A stretch of 19,878 nucleotides of DNA from JAFGCL01 sp964492335 (GCA_964492335.1 CAZBJX010000029.1:1-19878), one strand, 5' to 3'; shown: positions 6,793-13,398, numbered from the stretch's first letter. Notes: generated by a model not told the origin, from the letters alone. Numbers and translations: made by a program.

Positions 6793-7767
6793 TTGAAAAG
6801 GACTGCCCTGGTGGCGGCCGGGCTGGCGGCGGTGCTCTTCCTGGGGGTGCTGATGGGGGTGGCGCTGGGGCCGGTGAAGCTGGACCTGAAGACCGCGCTC
6901 TCGGCCATCGTCTCCGCTGACGATCCCACGGCCCGCGTCGTGGTGTGGGACCTGCGGCTGCCCCGGGTGGTCGGGGCGCTGCTGGCGGGGTCCTGCCTGG
7001 GCCTGGCCGGGTGCCTGCTGCAGAGCTGCGCCCGCAACCCCCTGGGCGACCCGCAGCTCTTCGGCCTCGGCGGCGGGGCGGCCATCGTCCAGGCGCTGGC
7101 CATGGCCGGCCTGGTCCGGACCGGGACGTGGGGCATCCTGGGACTGTCGGTGGCGGCCTCCCTGGCCGGGGCGGCGGCCATCGCCGTGTTCGCCTCGCGG
7201 GAGGGGATATCCCCGGCGCGCCTGGCGCTTATCGGCGTGTCCATCTCGGCCCTGGGGGCGGCGGCCACCACGGGGATACTGGCCCAGGCCCGGGTCTTCA
7301 GCGTGCAGTCGCTGCACTTCATCGGCGGCAGCTTCGTCAACCTCACCTGGGGGGACGTCACGCCGGCGCTCCCGTTCGGGGCGGCGGGCCTGCTGCTGGC
7401 CCTGTCCGTCGCCGGCCGCCTCAATGCCATGTCCCTGGGGGACCGGGTGGCCGCCAACTTGGGGGCGGAACCGGTGCGGACGCGGGCGGTGGCCATGGCC
7501 GCATCCGGCATCCTGGGCGGCGCCGCGGTGGCCGTCGCCGGGCTGGTGGGCTTCGTGGGGCTGCTGGTCCCGCACCTGGCGCGGCTGCTGGTGGGCCACG
7601 ACTTCCGGGCGGTGGCCCTGGTCTCCGTCCCCCTGGGGGCGGCCTTCATGTTGTATGCCGACCAGGCCGCCCGGCTCACCTTCACCCCGTCGGAGGTGCC
7701 GGTGGGGCTGGTCACCGCGCTGGTGGGGGCCCCCCTGATGGTCTACGTGGCCCGGAGGCTGCTGTGA
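6793..7767 (+). CDS. ABC importer permease, FecCD/BtuC family
   Basis: This 324-residue integral membrane permease forms the channel of a vitamin B12 or iron-chelate importer. The sequence is dominated by hydrophobic segments, with the family features DLRLPRVVGALLAGSCLGLA near the N-terminus, CARNPLGDPQLFGLGGGA in the conserved loop, and GLLVPHLARLLVGHDFR near residue 250, the coupling helix that docks to the ATPase. About nine to ten membrane helices are expected. The start is taken as TTG at 6793, 9 bp after the lipoprotein stop, with a weak upstream GGGCGG. The stop overlaps the ATPase GTG start by 4 bp, indicating translational coupling. Confidence 0.92.
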   Translation: MKRTALVAAGLAAVLFLGVLMGVALGPVKLDLKTALSAIVSADDPTARVVVWDLRLPRVVGALLAGSCLGLAGCLLQSCARNPLGDPQLFGLGGGAAIVQALAMAGLVRTGTWGILGLSVAASLAGAAAIAVFASREGISPARLALIGVSISALGAAATTGILAQARVFSVQSLHFIGGSFVNLTWGDVTPALPFGAAGLLLALSVAGRLNAMSLGDRVAANLGAEPVRTRAVAMAASGILGGAAVAVAGLVGFVGLLVPHLARLLVGHDFRAVALVSVPLGAAFMLYADQAARLTFTPSEVPVGLVTALVGAPLMVYVARRLL

Positions 7768-8471
7768 CCCTCACCCTGGAGGGGGTCACCTGCATCCGCC
7801 GGGGGCGGGCGGTGCTCAGCGAGGCCAGCGCCGAGATCGCCGGGGGCCGCCTCACGTGCGTGGTGGGGCCCAACGCGGCGGGGAAGACGACCCTGCTGCA
7901 GGTCCTCTCCGGGGAGTGGCGGGCGGCCTCCGGAAGATACCTGGTGGGCGGTGTCGATGCCGGGCGCCTCTCCCAGAGGGACATCGGCCGGGAGGTCTGC
8001 ATCATCCCGCAGGAACTGCGGCCCCCGCCGTACCTGACGGTGTCGGAGCTGGTGGCCCTGGGGCGCTTCCGGCCGGACCGGGCGCCCTGGCGCCGGCCGG
8101 GCCGGGAGGACCTGGCCGCCATCAGGTCCAGCCTGTCCCGCTGCGGCGCGGAGGCCATCGCCGGGAGGCCGGTGGAGGCCCTCTCGGGCGGTGAGCAGAA
8201 GCGGGCCTGGCTGGCCTTCGGCCTGGCCCGGGGCAGGAGGTTTCTTCTGCTGGATGAGACCCTGGACGGGCTGGATGTGGCGGCCAAGCGGGCGTTCCTG
8301 CAGTTGCTCAGGGGGGTGGCCGCTGAGGGCACGGGGGTGGTGCTGACCACCCACGACCTCCACCTGGTGGGCGACTACGCGGACGCGGTGATGGCGCTCC
8401 GCGGCGGCCGGGTGGTGTACCGGGGGCCGGCGGCCGTGGACGTGGAGCGCTTTCTGGAGGGGCCGGGGTGA
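7764..8471 (+). CDS. ABC importer ATPase, BtuD/FepC family
   Basis: This 235-residue ATPase powers the FecCD-type permease. It shows Walker A GPNAAGKT (residues 35-42), Q-loop Q83 in IIPQELR, signature LSGGE (140-144), Walker B ending LLLDE with D164 and E165, and the H-loop H197 in TTHD. The usual DEP after Walker B is DET here (T166 for Pro), a small oddity that need not impair catalysis. The start is the GTG at 7764, which shares GTGA with the permease stop. The open frame continues upstream without a stop, but that part overlaps the permease and encodes no ABC domain. It completes a binding protein/permease/ATPase set behind the HTH regulator. Confidence 0.93.
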   Translation: MTLTLEGVTCIRRGRAVLSEASAEIAGGRLTCVVGPNAAGKTTLLQVLSGEWRAASGRYLVGGVDAGRLSQRDIGREVCIIPQELRPPPYLTVSELVALGRFRPDRAPWRRPGREDLAAIRSSLSRCGAEAIAGRPVEALSGGEQKRAWLAFGLARGRRFLLLDETLDGLDVAAKRAFLQLLRGVAAEGTGVVLTTHDLHLVGDYADAVMALRGGRVVYRGPAAVDVERFLEGPG

Positions 8472-8499
8472 CATGCCCTGGCGGGCTCGCGGCCTGGCG

Positions 8500-8539
8500 G
8501 CGGCAAGTCCTTGATTTGCCGCACCTTCCGCGGTAATCT
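8500..8539 (+). promoter_or_regulatory. Hairpin and weak promoter between the ABC operon and the Trm112-like gene
   Basis: GCGGCAA (8500-8506) and TTGCCGC (8516-8522) form a perfect 7-bp stem with a 9-nt loop. It lacks a T tract, so it is a poor intrinsic terminator. A candidate promoter overlaps it: TTGATT (8511-8516), 17 bp, TAATCT (8534-8539). Both are modest. Confidence 0.35.
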
Positions 8540-8572
8540 TAGGGCCAGCTCTACTGCAAGGAGGCGAGCAAG

Positions 8573-8782
8573 GTGAAGAAGGAACTCATGGATATCCTGG
8601 CCTGTCCCATGTGCAAGGGAGACCTGAAGCTCACCATTGTCGAAGAGGACAGCAAGGAAGTGCTCAGCGGCTCGCTCTTCTGCGCGAAGTGCAACGAGAC
8701 CTACCCCATCGTGGACGCCATCCCCAACCTGCTGCCGCCGGACCTGCGGGACAAGACCGGTCAGGCTTCATCCGCGAAGTAG
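8573..8782 (+). CDS. Trm112/UPF0434 family small zinc-binding protein
   Basis: This 69-residue protein opens with MKKELMDILACPMCKGDLKL and has a second CAKC pair: C11, C14, C37 and C40 are four likely zinc ligands. It then has the typical YPIVDAIPNLLP ending of the Trm112-like family. Eukaryotic and archaeal Trm112 proteins stabilise several methyltransferases; bacterial members are less well studied. The GTG start at 8573 follows AAGGAGG by 8 bp, a near-ideal ribosome site. Its last 22 bp overlap the 3' end of the convergent PTPS gene, so the two transcripts are antisense to each other at their ends. Confidence 0.9.
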   Translation: MKKELMDILACPMCKGDLKLTIVEEDSKEVLSGSLFCAKCNETYPIVDAIPNLLPPDLRDKTGQASSAK

Positions 8783-9138
8783 GTCACCGAGCTGCGCGGG
8801 GACTCCCACACCTGGATGCTGGCGACGGTCACGCCGTCCGCTTTGAGGTCGGCCTGGAGCTGGCCGAAGACGGTGGAGGCGATGTTCTCCGAGGTGGGGT
8901 TGATGCTGTCGAACGGGGCCACTTCGTTGAGGCATGTGTGGTCGTAGCGGGCCAGGACCCGGCCCAGCCGCTCCCGAAGCACGGTGAAATCGTAGGCGAT
9001 GCCGATGCTGTCCAGCTTGCTCATCCTCAGCGTGGCCACCACCCGGAAGTGGTGCCCGTGCATCTTCTCGCACTTCCCCTGGTAGCCCCTGAGGTAGTGG
9101 GCCGCCTCGAAGTCCATCTCCACTGCTATCTCATACAT
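8761..9138 (-). CDS. queD: 6-pyruvoyl-tetrahydropterin synthase/QueD homologue, possible PTPS-I/III with CExxHGH motif
   Basis: This 125-residue T-fold protein has zinc ligands H14 (DFEAAHYL), H27 and H29 in KCEKMHGHHF, plus YDHTCLNE and PTSENIA, all COG0720 hallmarks. QueD uses the Cys of CxxxHGH to make 6-carboxytetrahydropterin for queuosine. Here Cys23 is followed by Glu24, giving CExxHGH. In the COG0720 literature a Glu at this site goes with PTPS-III proteins that replace FolB in folate synthesis, and enzymes with both residues may do both jobs. It is the third gene of a tightly overlapped folP-folK run (8-bp overlap with folK) without folB, which supports a folate role. The symbol is by family only. 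Confidence 0.88.
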   Translation of the reverse strand: MYEIAVEMDFEAAHYLRGYQGKCEKMHGHHFRVVATLRMSKLDSIGIAYDFTVLRERLGRVLARYDHTCLNEVAPFDSINPTSENIASTVFGQLQADLKADGVTVASIQVWESPRSSVTYFADEA

Positions 9139-9640
9139 TCCTTGCCTCCCGGGCCCAGGCCCTCACCCCCTGGCGGTCCCTGAGCCCCTGCGCCATCTCG
9201 GCCGCCGTCCGGCCGCTTGCCGGGTGCACCAGGCCGGGGGCGATCTCCGCCAGCGGCACCAGCACGAAGGCCCGGTGCGGCACGCCGGGGTGGGGGATGA
9301 CCAGGTGCGGCAGGTCGATCACGCTGTCCCCGTAGAAGAGGATGTCGATGTCAATGGGCCGGGGGGCGTTGCGCGGTCCGGGCTTGCGGCCCAGTTCTGC
9401 CTCGATGCCCTTGGCCAGGCCCAGCAACTCCTCCGGCCCCAGCCGTGTCCGGCCGCGGCAGACCGCGTTGAGGTACGGCGGCTGGGGCGGGCCGCCCACC
9501 GGCTCGGTAAGGTACAGCGACGAGGTGCGCTCTATCTTGACTCCCCGGGCCAGCAGGTCCATGGCCCTGGCCAGGTGGCTCTCGCGGTCTCCCAGGTTCG
9601 AGCCGATGCCGAGGTAGACGGTTACCGGCTGGCGCCTCAT
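9131..9640 (-). CDS. folK: 2-amino-4-hydroxy-6-hydroxymethyldihydropteridine pyrophosphokinase
   Basis: FolK (HPPK) pyrophosphorylates 6-hydroxymethyl-dihydropterin using ATP, giving the substrate for dihydropteroate synthase. The 169-residue protein has YLGIGSNLGDR at the N-terminus, TEPVGGPPQPPYLNAV in the pterin-binding region and the signature PRPIDIDILFYGD with the magnesium-binding aspartates, then LVIPHPGVPHRAFVL. The ATG at 9640 overlaps the folP stop as ATGA, and the stop overlaps the PTPS start by 8 bp, so all three genes are translationally coupled. The open frame extends upstream into folP but has no homology there, so the ATG before RRQPVTVYLG is chosen. Confidence 0.94.
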   Translation of the reverse strand: MRRQPVTVYLGIGSNLGDRESHLARAMDLLARGVKIERTSSLYLTEPVGGPPQPPYLNAVCRGRTRLGPEELLGLAKGIEAELGRKPGPRNAPRPIDIDILFYGDSVIDLPHLVIPHPGVPHRAFVLVPLAEIAPGLVHPASGRTAAEMAQGLRDRQGVRAWAREARNV

Positions 9641-10494
9641 TTCGGCCTGCCCCGGACCACGGCATCGGCCATGCGACACACCCGGACCATCTGCGCCACG
9701 TCGTGGACCCGCACCATGTCCGCGCCCCGGGCCACGCTGATGGCCACGGTGGCGGCCGTCCCCTCCACCCTCTGGCCGGGCGGCAGGCCCAGCACCAGGC
9801 CGATCATGGACTTGCGCGATGTCCCGATCAGGACGGGGCGGCCCAGGCCCTTCAGATGGTCCAGCCGGCGCACTATCTCCAGGTTCTGGTCCAGCGTCTT
9901 GCCGAAGCCCACCCCGGGATCGACGATGATGCTTTCCCGGGGAAGGCCCCGGGAAAGGGCCAGGGCGATGCTCTGCCGCAGGCCGGCCATGACCTCCGGC
10001 ATGATGTCCGGACACGTCCGGCCGCGCTGGTTGCTCATCAGCACCATCGGGGCCCCGTGCTCCGCCGCCAGGTCGGCCAGCCGCGGCTCCCGGGCCAGCC
10101 CCCACACGTCGTTTATCATGGCGGCCCCCGCCAGCAGCGCCCGGCGGGCCACCTCGTAGCGGGTGGTGTCGACGCTGACGGGCACGGTCACCTCGCGGGC
10201 CAGGCGCTCCACCACGGGTATCACCCGCTGCAGCTCTTCCTCTTCGGTGATGGGCGCCGCCTCCGGGCGGGTCGATTCCCCGCCGACGTCCAGCAGGTCG
10301 GCCCCCTCGGCCTCGAAGCGCTTCGCCCTGGCCAGGGCGGCGTCCGTGTCGCTGCCCAGCCCGTCGCCGGAGAAGGAGTCCGGGGTGAGGTTGATAATGC
10401 CCATGACGTAGGTCCGCTCGCCCCAGCGGAGCTCCCGCCCGCCGCAGCGGGTGACGCCCGGGCCGGGCCTGCTGCTGCCTGCGCCGTCAGCCAT
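9637..10494 (-). CDS. folP: Dihydropteroate synthase
   Basis: FolP joins 6-hydroxymethyl-dihydropterin pyrophosphate and p-aminobenzoate to make dihydropteroate; it is the sulfonamide target. The 285-residue TIM barrel carries all signatures: GIINLTPDSFSGDG (N35 metal site), DVGGESTRP, VSVDTTRYEVA, AAMINDVWG, IVDPGVGFGKT, GTSRKSMIG and the final VRVHDV. It lies 5 bp after the acyl-CoA synthetase stop and overlaps folK by 4 bp, forming the centre of the folate block. The ribosome site before the ATG at 10494 is weak (GAGGT close to the ATG), consistent with coupling to the upstream gene. The first 15 or so residues are poorly conserved. Confidence 0.95.
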   Translation of the reverse strand: MADGAGSSRPGPGVTRCGGRELRWGERTYVMGIINLTPDSFSGDGLGSDTDAALARAKRFEAEGADLLDVGGESTRPEAAPITEEEELQRVIPVVERLAREVTVPVSVDTTRYEVARRALLAGAAMINDVWGLAREPRLADLAAEHGAPMVLMSNQRGRTCPDIMPEVMAGLRQSIALALSRGLPRESIIVDPGVGFGKTLDQNLEIVRRLDHLKGLGRPVLIGTSRKSMIGLVLGLPPGQRVEGTAATVAISVARGADMVRVHDVAQMVRVCRMADAVVRGRPK

Positions 10495-10499
10495 CGACC

Positions 10500-11948
10500 T
10501 CAGTGTATACCATTCGGATAGGCCCCGGGCGCCGGGCCATGGCCCGGCTTGGGGTGATGGGCAATCAGCCGGGCCATGGCCCGGGCCGCACCGTCAACCG
10601 AGCGGAACACCGGGAAGCCGGCCTTCTGGAAGTCAGCCTGTATCCCGTGGGCGGCCTGCTCGGACCGGGCGATGCCTCCGGTGCGCAGCACCACGACCAG
10701 GGGCTTCCCGGCCTCCCGGGCTACCCTTCCCAGGGCCTCCACGTGGCCGCCCAGGACCTGGTGATGGGAGTGGGCCAGCAGGATGCCGGGCAGCACCGCC
10801 AGCATCACGAAGTCCACCCCGTCCCACTCGGCCATGGCCTTCAGCGTGCGGGCGGCCAGCGCGGCGTCCATGAACCCGGCGGTGTCCAGGTCCAGGGGGT
10901 TGCGCAGGCCGACCCCCACCCCGGGGGTGTACTCCAGGAGGGCCTGCCTGATGCGGTCCGGGAGGACCGGCACCTCCAGCCCGGCCTTCTCGCAGTGGTC
11001 GGCGGCCAGCACGCTGGCCCCCCCGCCGACGCCGATGATGCCCACCCGCCGGCCCCGCGGCGGCTGCAGGTACACGAAGGCGGCCAGGGTGTCCATGACC
11101 TCTTCGAAGCGGTCCACCTGCATCACGCCGGCCTGGCGGCAGAGCGTGTCCCATACCTGGCTCTTGCCCGCCAGGGCCCCGGTGTGGGAGCTGACCACTC
11201 CCGCCCCCGCCTCGGTGACCCCGCCCTTGAGCAGCACCACGGGCTTGGCCCGGGCGGCCGCCCGCAGGGCCCGCAGGAACCTGGCCGGGTCCTTCGTCCC
11301 CTCGATGTAGGCCGCGATGATGCGGGTGTCGGCATCGCCGGTCAGGTACTCCAGGAAGTGGCACTCGTTGAGCAGCGCGGCGTTGCCGAAGCTGACCCCC
11401 TTGCTGATGAACATGCCCCGCTCCGCCGCCCCGCCGACGATCTCGCAGGCGTTGCCGCCGCTCTGGGCCAGGAAGCCGACAGGGCCGCTCTGTCTGGGGA
11501 TATTGAAGTCCAGGGACAGCCCTCCCGCCGGGCAGTGCAGCCCCAGGCAGTTGGGGCCCACCAGGCGGATGCCGCCCCGCCGGGCGATGTCCACCAGTTG
11601 CTTCTCCAGGTCCTCCCCCTTCGGGGTGCCCGCCTCGCTGAAGCCCGACGTGAAGACGGTCACCGTCTTCGCGCCCGCCGTGATGCAGTCCCGCATCAGG
11701 CCGGGGACCTGGGGCGCCGGGATGGCCGATATGACGTAGTCCACCGCCCCCGGGACCTCCAGGATGCTGCGAAAGACCGGCAGGCCGTGGACCTTGTCGG
11801 CTGTGGGGTGCACCGGGTATATCTTCCCCGGGTAACCGTACATCAGCAACGGGTACAGGAAATGGACGTTGCTGGGGGCCAGGGGCCGGGGCGAGGCCCC
11901 GACGACGGCCACCGACCCCGGGTAGAACATGGACTCCAGGTCGGGCAT
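10500..11948 (-). CDS. CoA-binding/ADP-forming acyl-CoA synthetase alpha-type protein
   Basis: This 482-residue protein has the alpha-subunit layout of nucleoside-diphosphate-forming acyl-CoA synthetases. It comprises an N-terminal CoA-binding Rossmann domain (SVAVVGASPRPLAPSN), a first ligase domain (LVGPNCLGLHCP, FLAQSGGNACEIV) and a second with SSHTGALAG. There H255 is the conserved phosphorylated histidine of this superfamily. The ATP-grasp beta part is absent, so it needs a partner encoded elsewhere or works differently. Family members convert acyl-CoA plus ADP and phosphate to acid plus ATP, or the reverse. The acyl substrate is unknown. It is the first gene of the run leading into folP, a neighbourly rather than obvious functional link. 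No ribosome site is seen before the ATG, which lies 7 nt after a candidate -10. Confidence 0.9.
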   Translation of the reverse strand: MPDLESMFYPGSVAVVGASPRPLAPSNVHFLYPLLMYGYPGKIYPVHPTADKVHGLPVFRSILEVPGAVDYVISAIPAPQVPGLMRDCITAGAKTVTVFTSGFSEAGTPKGEDLEKQLVDIARRGGIRLVGPNCLGLHCPAGGLSLDFNIPRQSGPVGFLAQSGGNACEIVGGAAERGMFISKGVSFGNAALLNECHFLEYLTGDADTRIIAAYIEGTKDPARFLRALRAAARAKPVVLLKGGVTEAGAGVVSSHTGALAGKSQVWDTLCRQAGVMQVDRFEEVMDTLAAFVYLQPPRGRRVGIIGVGGGASVLAADHCEKAGLEVPVLPDRIRQALLEYTPGVGVGLRNPLDLDTAGFMDAALAARTLKAMAEWDGVDFVMLAVLPGILLAHSHHQVLGGHVEALGRVAREAGKPLVVVLRTGGIARSEQAAHGIQADFQKAGFPVFRSVDGAARAMARLIAHHPKPGHGPAPGAYPNGIH

Positions 11949-11955
11949 AGCCCAG

Positions 11956-11985
11956 ATTGTCCCAGATTGCCTGCGGGCGGGTCAA
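11956..11985 (-). promoter_or_regulatory. Candidate promoter of the acyl-CoA synthetase/folate run, implying a leaderless mRNA
   Basis: On the minus strand, TTGACC (11985-11980), 18 bp and GACAAT (11961-11956) stand 7 nt before the ATG at 11948, so transcription would begin at or beside the start codon. A tandem direct repeat CCCAGATTGT/CCCAGATTGC (plus strand, 11951-11970) overlaps the -10 and could bind a regulator or be chance. Confidence 0.45.
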
Positions 11986-12005
11986 TGCCGCGGCGGCCGC
12001 TTCGC

Positions 12006-12035
12006 TTGACAACAGAGTGACGCGCTTGGAATAAT
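12006..12035 (+). promoter_or_regulatory. Strong promoter of the basic-tail protein/desulforedoxin cluster
   Basis: TTGACA (12006-12011), 18 bp and AATAAT (12030-12035) match consensus at 6 and 5 positions. The leader of about 65 nt ends with AAGGAAGG, 7 nt before the ATG at 12107. Confidence 0.65.
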
Positions 12036-12106
12036 GAAACCGTCCGCAGTCGGCCGGCAGCCGGACTGACCGTTAGCGCAGTAGAGCAGTGGAAAGGAAG
12101 GTGCAA

Positions 12107-12832
12107 ATGGCGAGTAAGACACCCGGGAAGAAGACCACCGCGAAGGCAGGGAAAGCGGCCCCGGCCAAGAAAGGCGTCGCCAGGACCGGCGCCGCCAGGA
12201 AGGCGGCAGCCAAGCCCGCGGCCAAGCGTGCAGTCAAGAAGGAACTGAACGACTACTCGGGCCCGTACGATCCGAACTTGACCTTCAACGACTTTTCCAA
12301 GGAGTTCATCCTCAAGCTGATGCAGGTGTGGCAGTATGCCTGGCTGCATATGACGGAAGCCTGGTACGACGCCGTCAAGGAGAGGGTGGACAAGGAGACG
12401 GCCGACATCTGCGAGACCGCTGCCTGGTGCCGGATAGGCGAGAGGGTCAACCCGCGGTTTGCCAAGGTGGCCAATATCGAGCTCAAGACGGTCCTGGATT
12501 CCTTCAAGTGCCTTCAGCTGCCCCTGGACAACACCACCGGCGGCCTCTTCCCGGCCGAGGTGGAGATCATCAATCCCAACCACATCGTGTGGACCATCCC
12601 GCGGTGCCGGTCGCTGGAGTTCTTCGAGGCCAAGGCCCCGGAGAGGATCCAGTACGTCTGCTACGAGAACGAGAAGCGGGTCATCGAGAGGTACCTGATC
12701 AACCCCAAGATCAGGGTCAAGGCCCTGAAGCTCCCGCCTCGCAAGGGCCCGGACGAGATTGCCTGCAAGTGGGAAGCGAAGATGATGGACACGGACCAGT
12801 GGTCCGAATACAAAATGCCGCCCAAGAAATAG
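12107..12832 (+). CDS. Unknown protein with histone-H1-like Lys/Ala tail
   Basis: The 241-residue protein has two parts. Residues 1-45 contain 12 Lys, 3 Arg, about 15 Ala and no acidic residue, like the disordered tails of histone H1 or of bacterial HU/H1-like proteins (for example KAAAKPAAKRAVKK). From residue about 48 (NDYSGPYDPNLTFNDFSKEF) follows a globular Trp- and Cys-containing domain of about 190 residues with WQYAWLHMTEAWYDAVKE and a closing CKWEAKMMD. I suspect a DUF6125-like or related family, without certainty. The ATG at 12107 is chosen for the AAGGAAGG site; a GTG at 12089 is in frame but has no such site. A strong promoter precedes it, and two desulforedoxin genes follow 34 bp later. 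Confidence 0.85.
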   Translation: MASKTPGKKTTAKAGKAAPAKKGVARTGAARKAAAKPAAKRAVKKELNDYSGPYDPNLTFNDFSKEFILKLMQVWQYAWLHMTEAWYDAVKERVDKETADICETAAWCRIGERVNPRFAKVANIELKTVLDSFKCLQLPLDNTTGGLFPAEVEIINPNHIVWTIPRCRSLEFFEAKAPERIQYVCYENEKRVIERYLINPKIRVKALKLPPRKGPDEIACKWEAKMMDTDQWSEYKMPPKK

Positions 12833-12866
12833 GGGCCTGGTATTCCACTCTCAGGAGGCGATGCTG

Positions 12867-12986
12867 ATGGCTAATCAGGTAGGCAAGAGATACACTTGCG
12901 CCAAGTGCGGCTCGGAGTTCATCGTGACCCGCGCCGGGCAGGGTGAGCTTCACTGCTGCGGCGAGCCGATGAACCTCAAGAAGTAA
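12867..12986 (+). CDS. Desulforedoxin-type iron mini-protein, copy 1
   Basis: This 39-residue protein matches the layout of desulforedoxin, a homodimer of about 37 residues that holds one Fe per chain with four Cys. C11, C14, C30 and C31 give CxxC-x15-CC, the exact spacing of the Desulfovibrio gigas protein, with the family ending CCGEPM. The same domain forms the N-terminus of desulfoferrodoxin, but no superoxide reductase domain follows. The ATG at 12867 lies 8 bp after AGGAGG (12853-12858); an ATG at 12861 is too close to that site. It sits 34 bp after the basic-tail protein gene and is followed by a strong hairpin and a paralogue. Electron transfer is likely, the partner unknown. Confidence 0.88.
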   Translation: MANQVGKRYTCAKCGSEFIVTRAGQGELHCCGEPMNLKK

Positions 12987-12997
12987 ACGTCTTGAAG

Positions 12998-13028
12998 GGT
13001 GACGCGCCACCGATGGTGGCCCGTCACC
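12998..13028 (+). promoter_or_regulatory. Strong hairpin between the two desulforedoxin genes
   Basis: GGTGACG-C-GCCACC (12998-13011) pairs with GGTGGC-C-CGTCACC (13015-13028), leaving one C:C mismatch and a 3-nt loop. There is no T tract, so transcript stabilisation or attenuation is more likely than full termination. Both readings are inference. Confidence 0.6.
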
Positions 13029-13080
13029 GGCCGGCAAGGTGCACCCGCAAGGCTTTCACGGTAGGAGGTTTGGAAACATT

Positions 13081-13224
13081 ATGGCCAATACGCTCGGCAA
13101 GAGATACAGCTGCGAGACCTGCAAGACCGAGGTCCTGTGCACCAAGCAGGGTGCGGGCGCCGTGGCCTGCTGTGGCCAGGACATGGTGGAGCAGCAGCCC
13201 AGGCCGCTGCCTTCCTCGGACTAG
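13081..13224 (+). CDS. Desulforedoxin-type iron mini-protein, copy 2
   Basis: This is a 47-residue paralogue of the preceding mini-protein. C11, C14, C30 and C31 keep the CxxC-x15-CC pattern, with an extra C20 and the family ending CCGQDMVEQ, which is closer to classical desulforedoxin than copy 1. A C-terminal tail PRPLPSSD is added. The ATG at 13081 is favoured because the alignment with copy 1 starts at MAN; AGGAGG (13063-13068) is 12 bp upstream, somewhat far. An in-frame ATG at 13039 would add 14 residues with no family match. The two copies differ at more than half of their positions outside the Cys frame, so the duplication is not recent, and heterodimers are possible. Confidence 0.87.
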   Translation: MANTLGKRYSCETCKTEVLCTKQGAGAVACCGQDMVEQQPRPLPSSD

Positions 13225-13239
13225 TCTCATAGACGCACT

Positions 13240-13286
13240 CCATCCGGTGCCACGCCGGCCGCAGGCGGGCGGGTGGCACCGGATGG
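13240..13286 (+). repeat. Perfect 14-bp inverted repeat downstream of the desulforedoxin genes
   Basis: CCATCCGGTGCCAC (13240-13253) and GTGGCACCGGATGG (13273-13286) are exact reverse complements with a 19-nt GC-rich loop that can extend the stem. No T run follows, so it is not a classical intrinsic terminator. It could stabilise the 3' end of the desulforedoxin transcript or be a dispersed repeat or protein site. It lies in a 174-bp gap before the phosphatase gene. Confidence 0.75.
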
Positions 13287-13398
13287 CGGCATTCCCGGTT
13301 CCCGCTGTGGGCCATCACTTTGCCCGTACACCGCCCTACCCCGCGCCGGTCCCCCCGCGCCGGAGCAGACGCCAGCAGAGGAAGGAGGCCATGTCTTG

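Noticed and set aside
13240..13286. Reading the 14-bp inverted repeat as a standard intrinsic terminator
   Set aside because: There is no T-rich tract after the stem, so it is listed as an inverted repeat of uncertain role.
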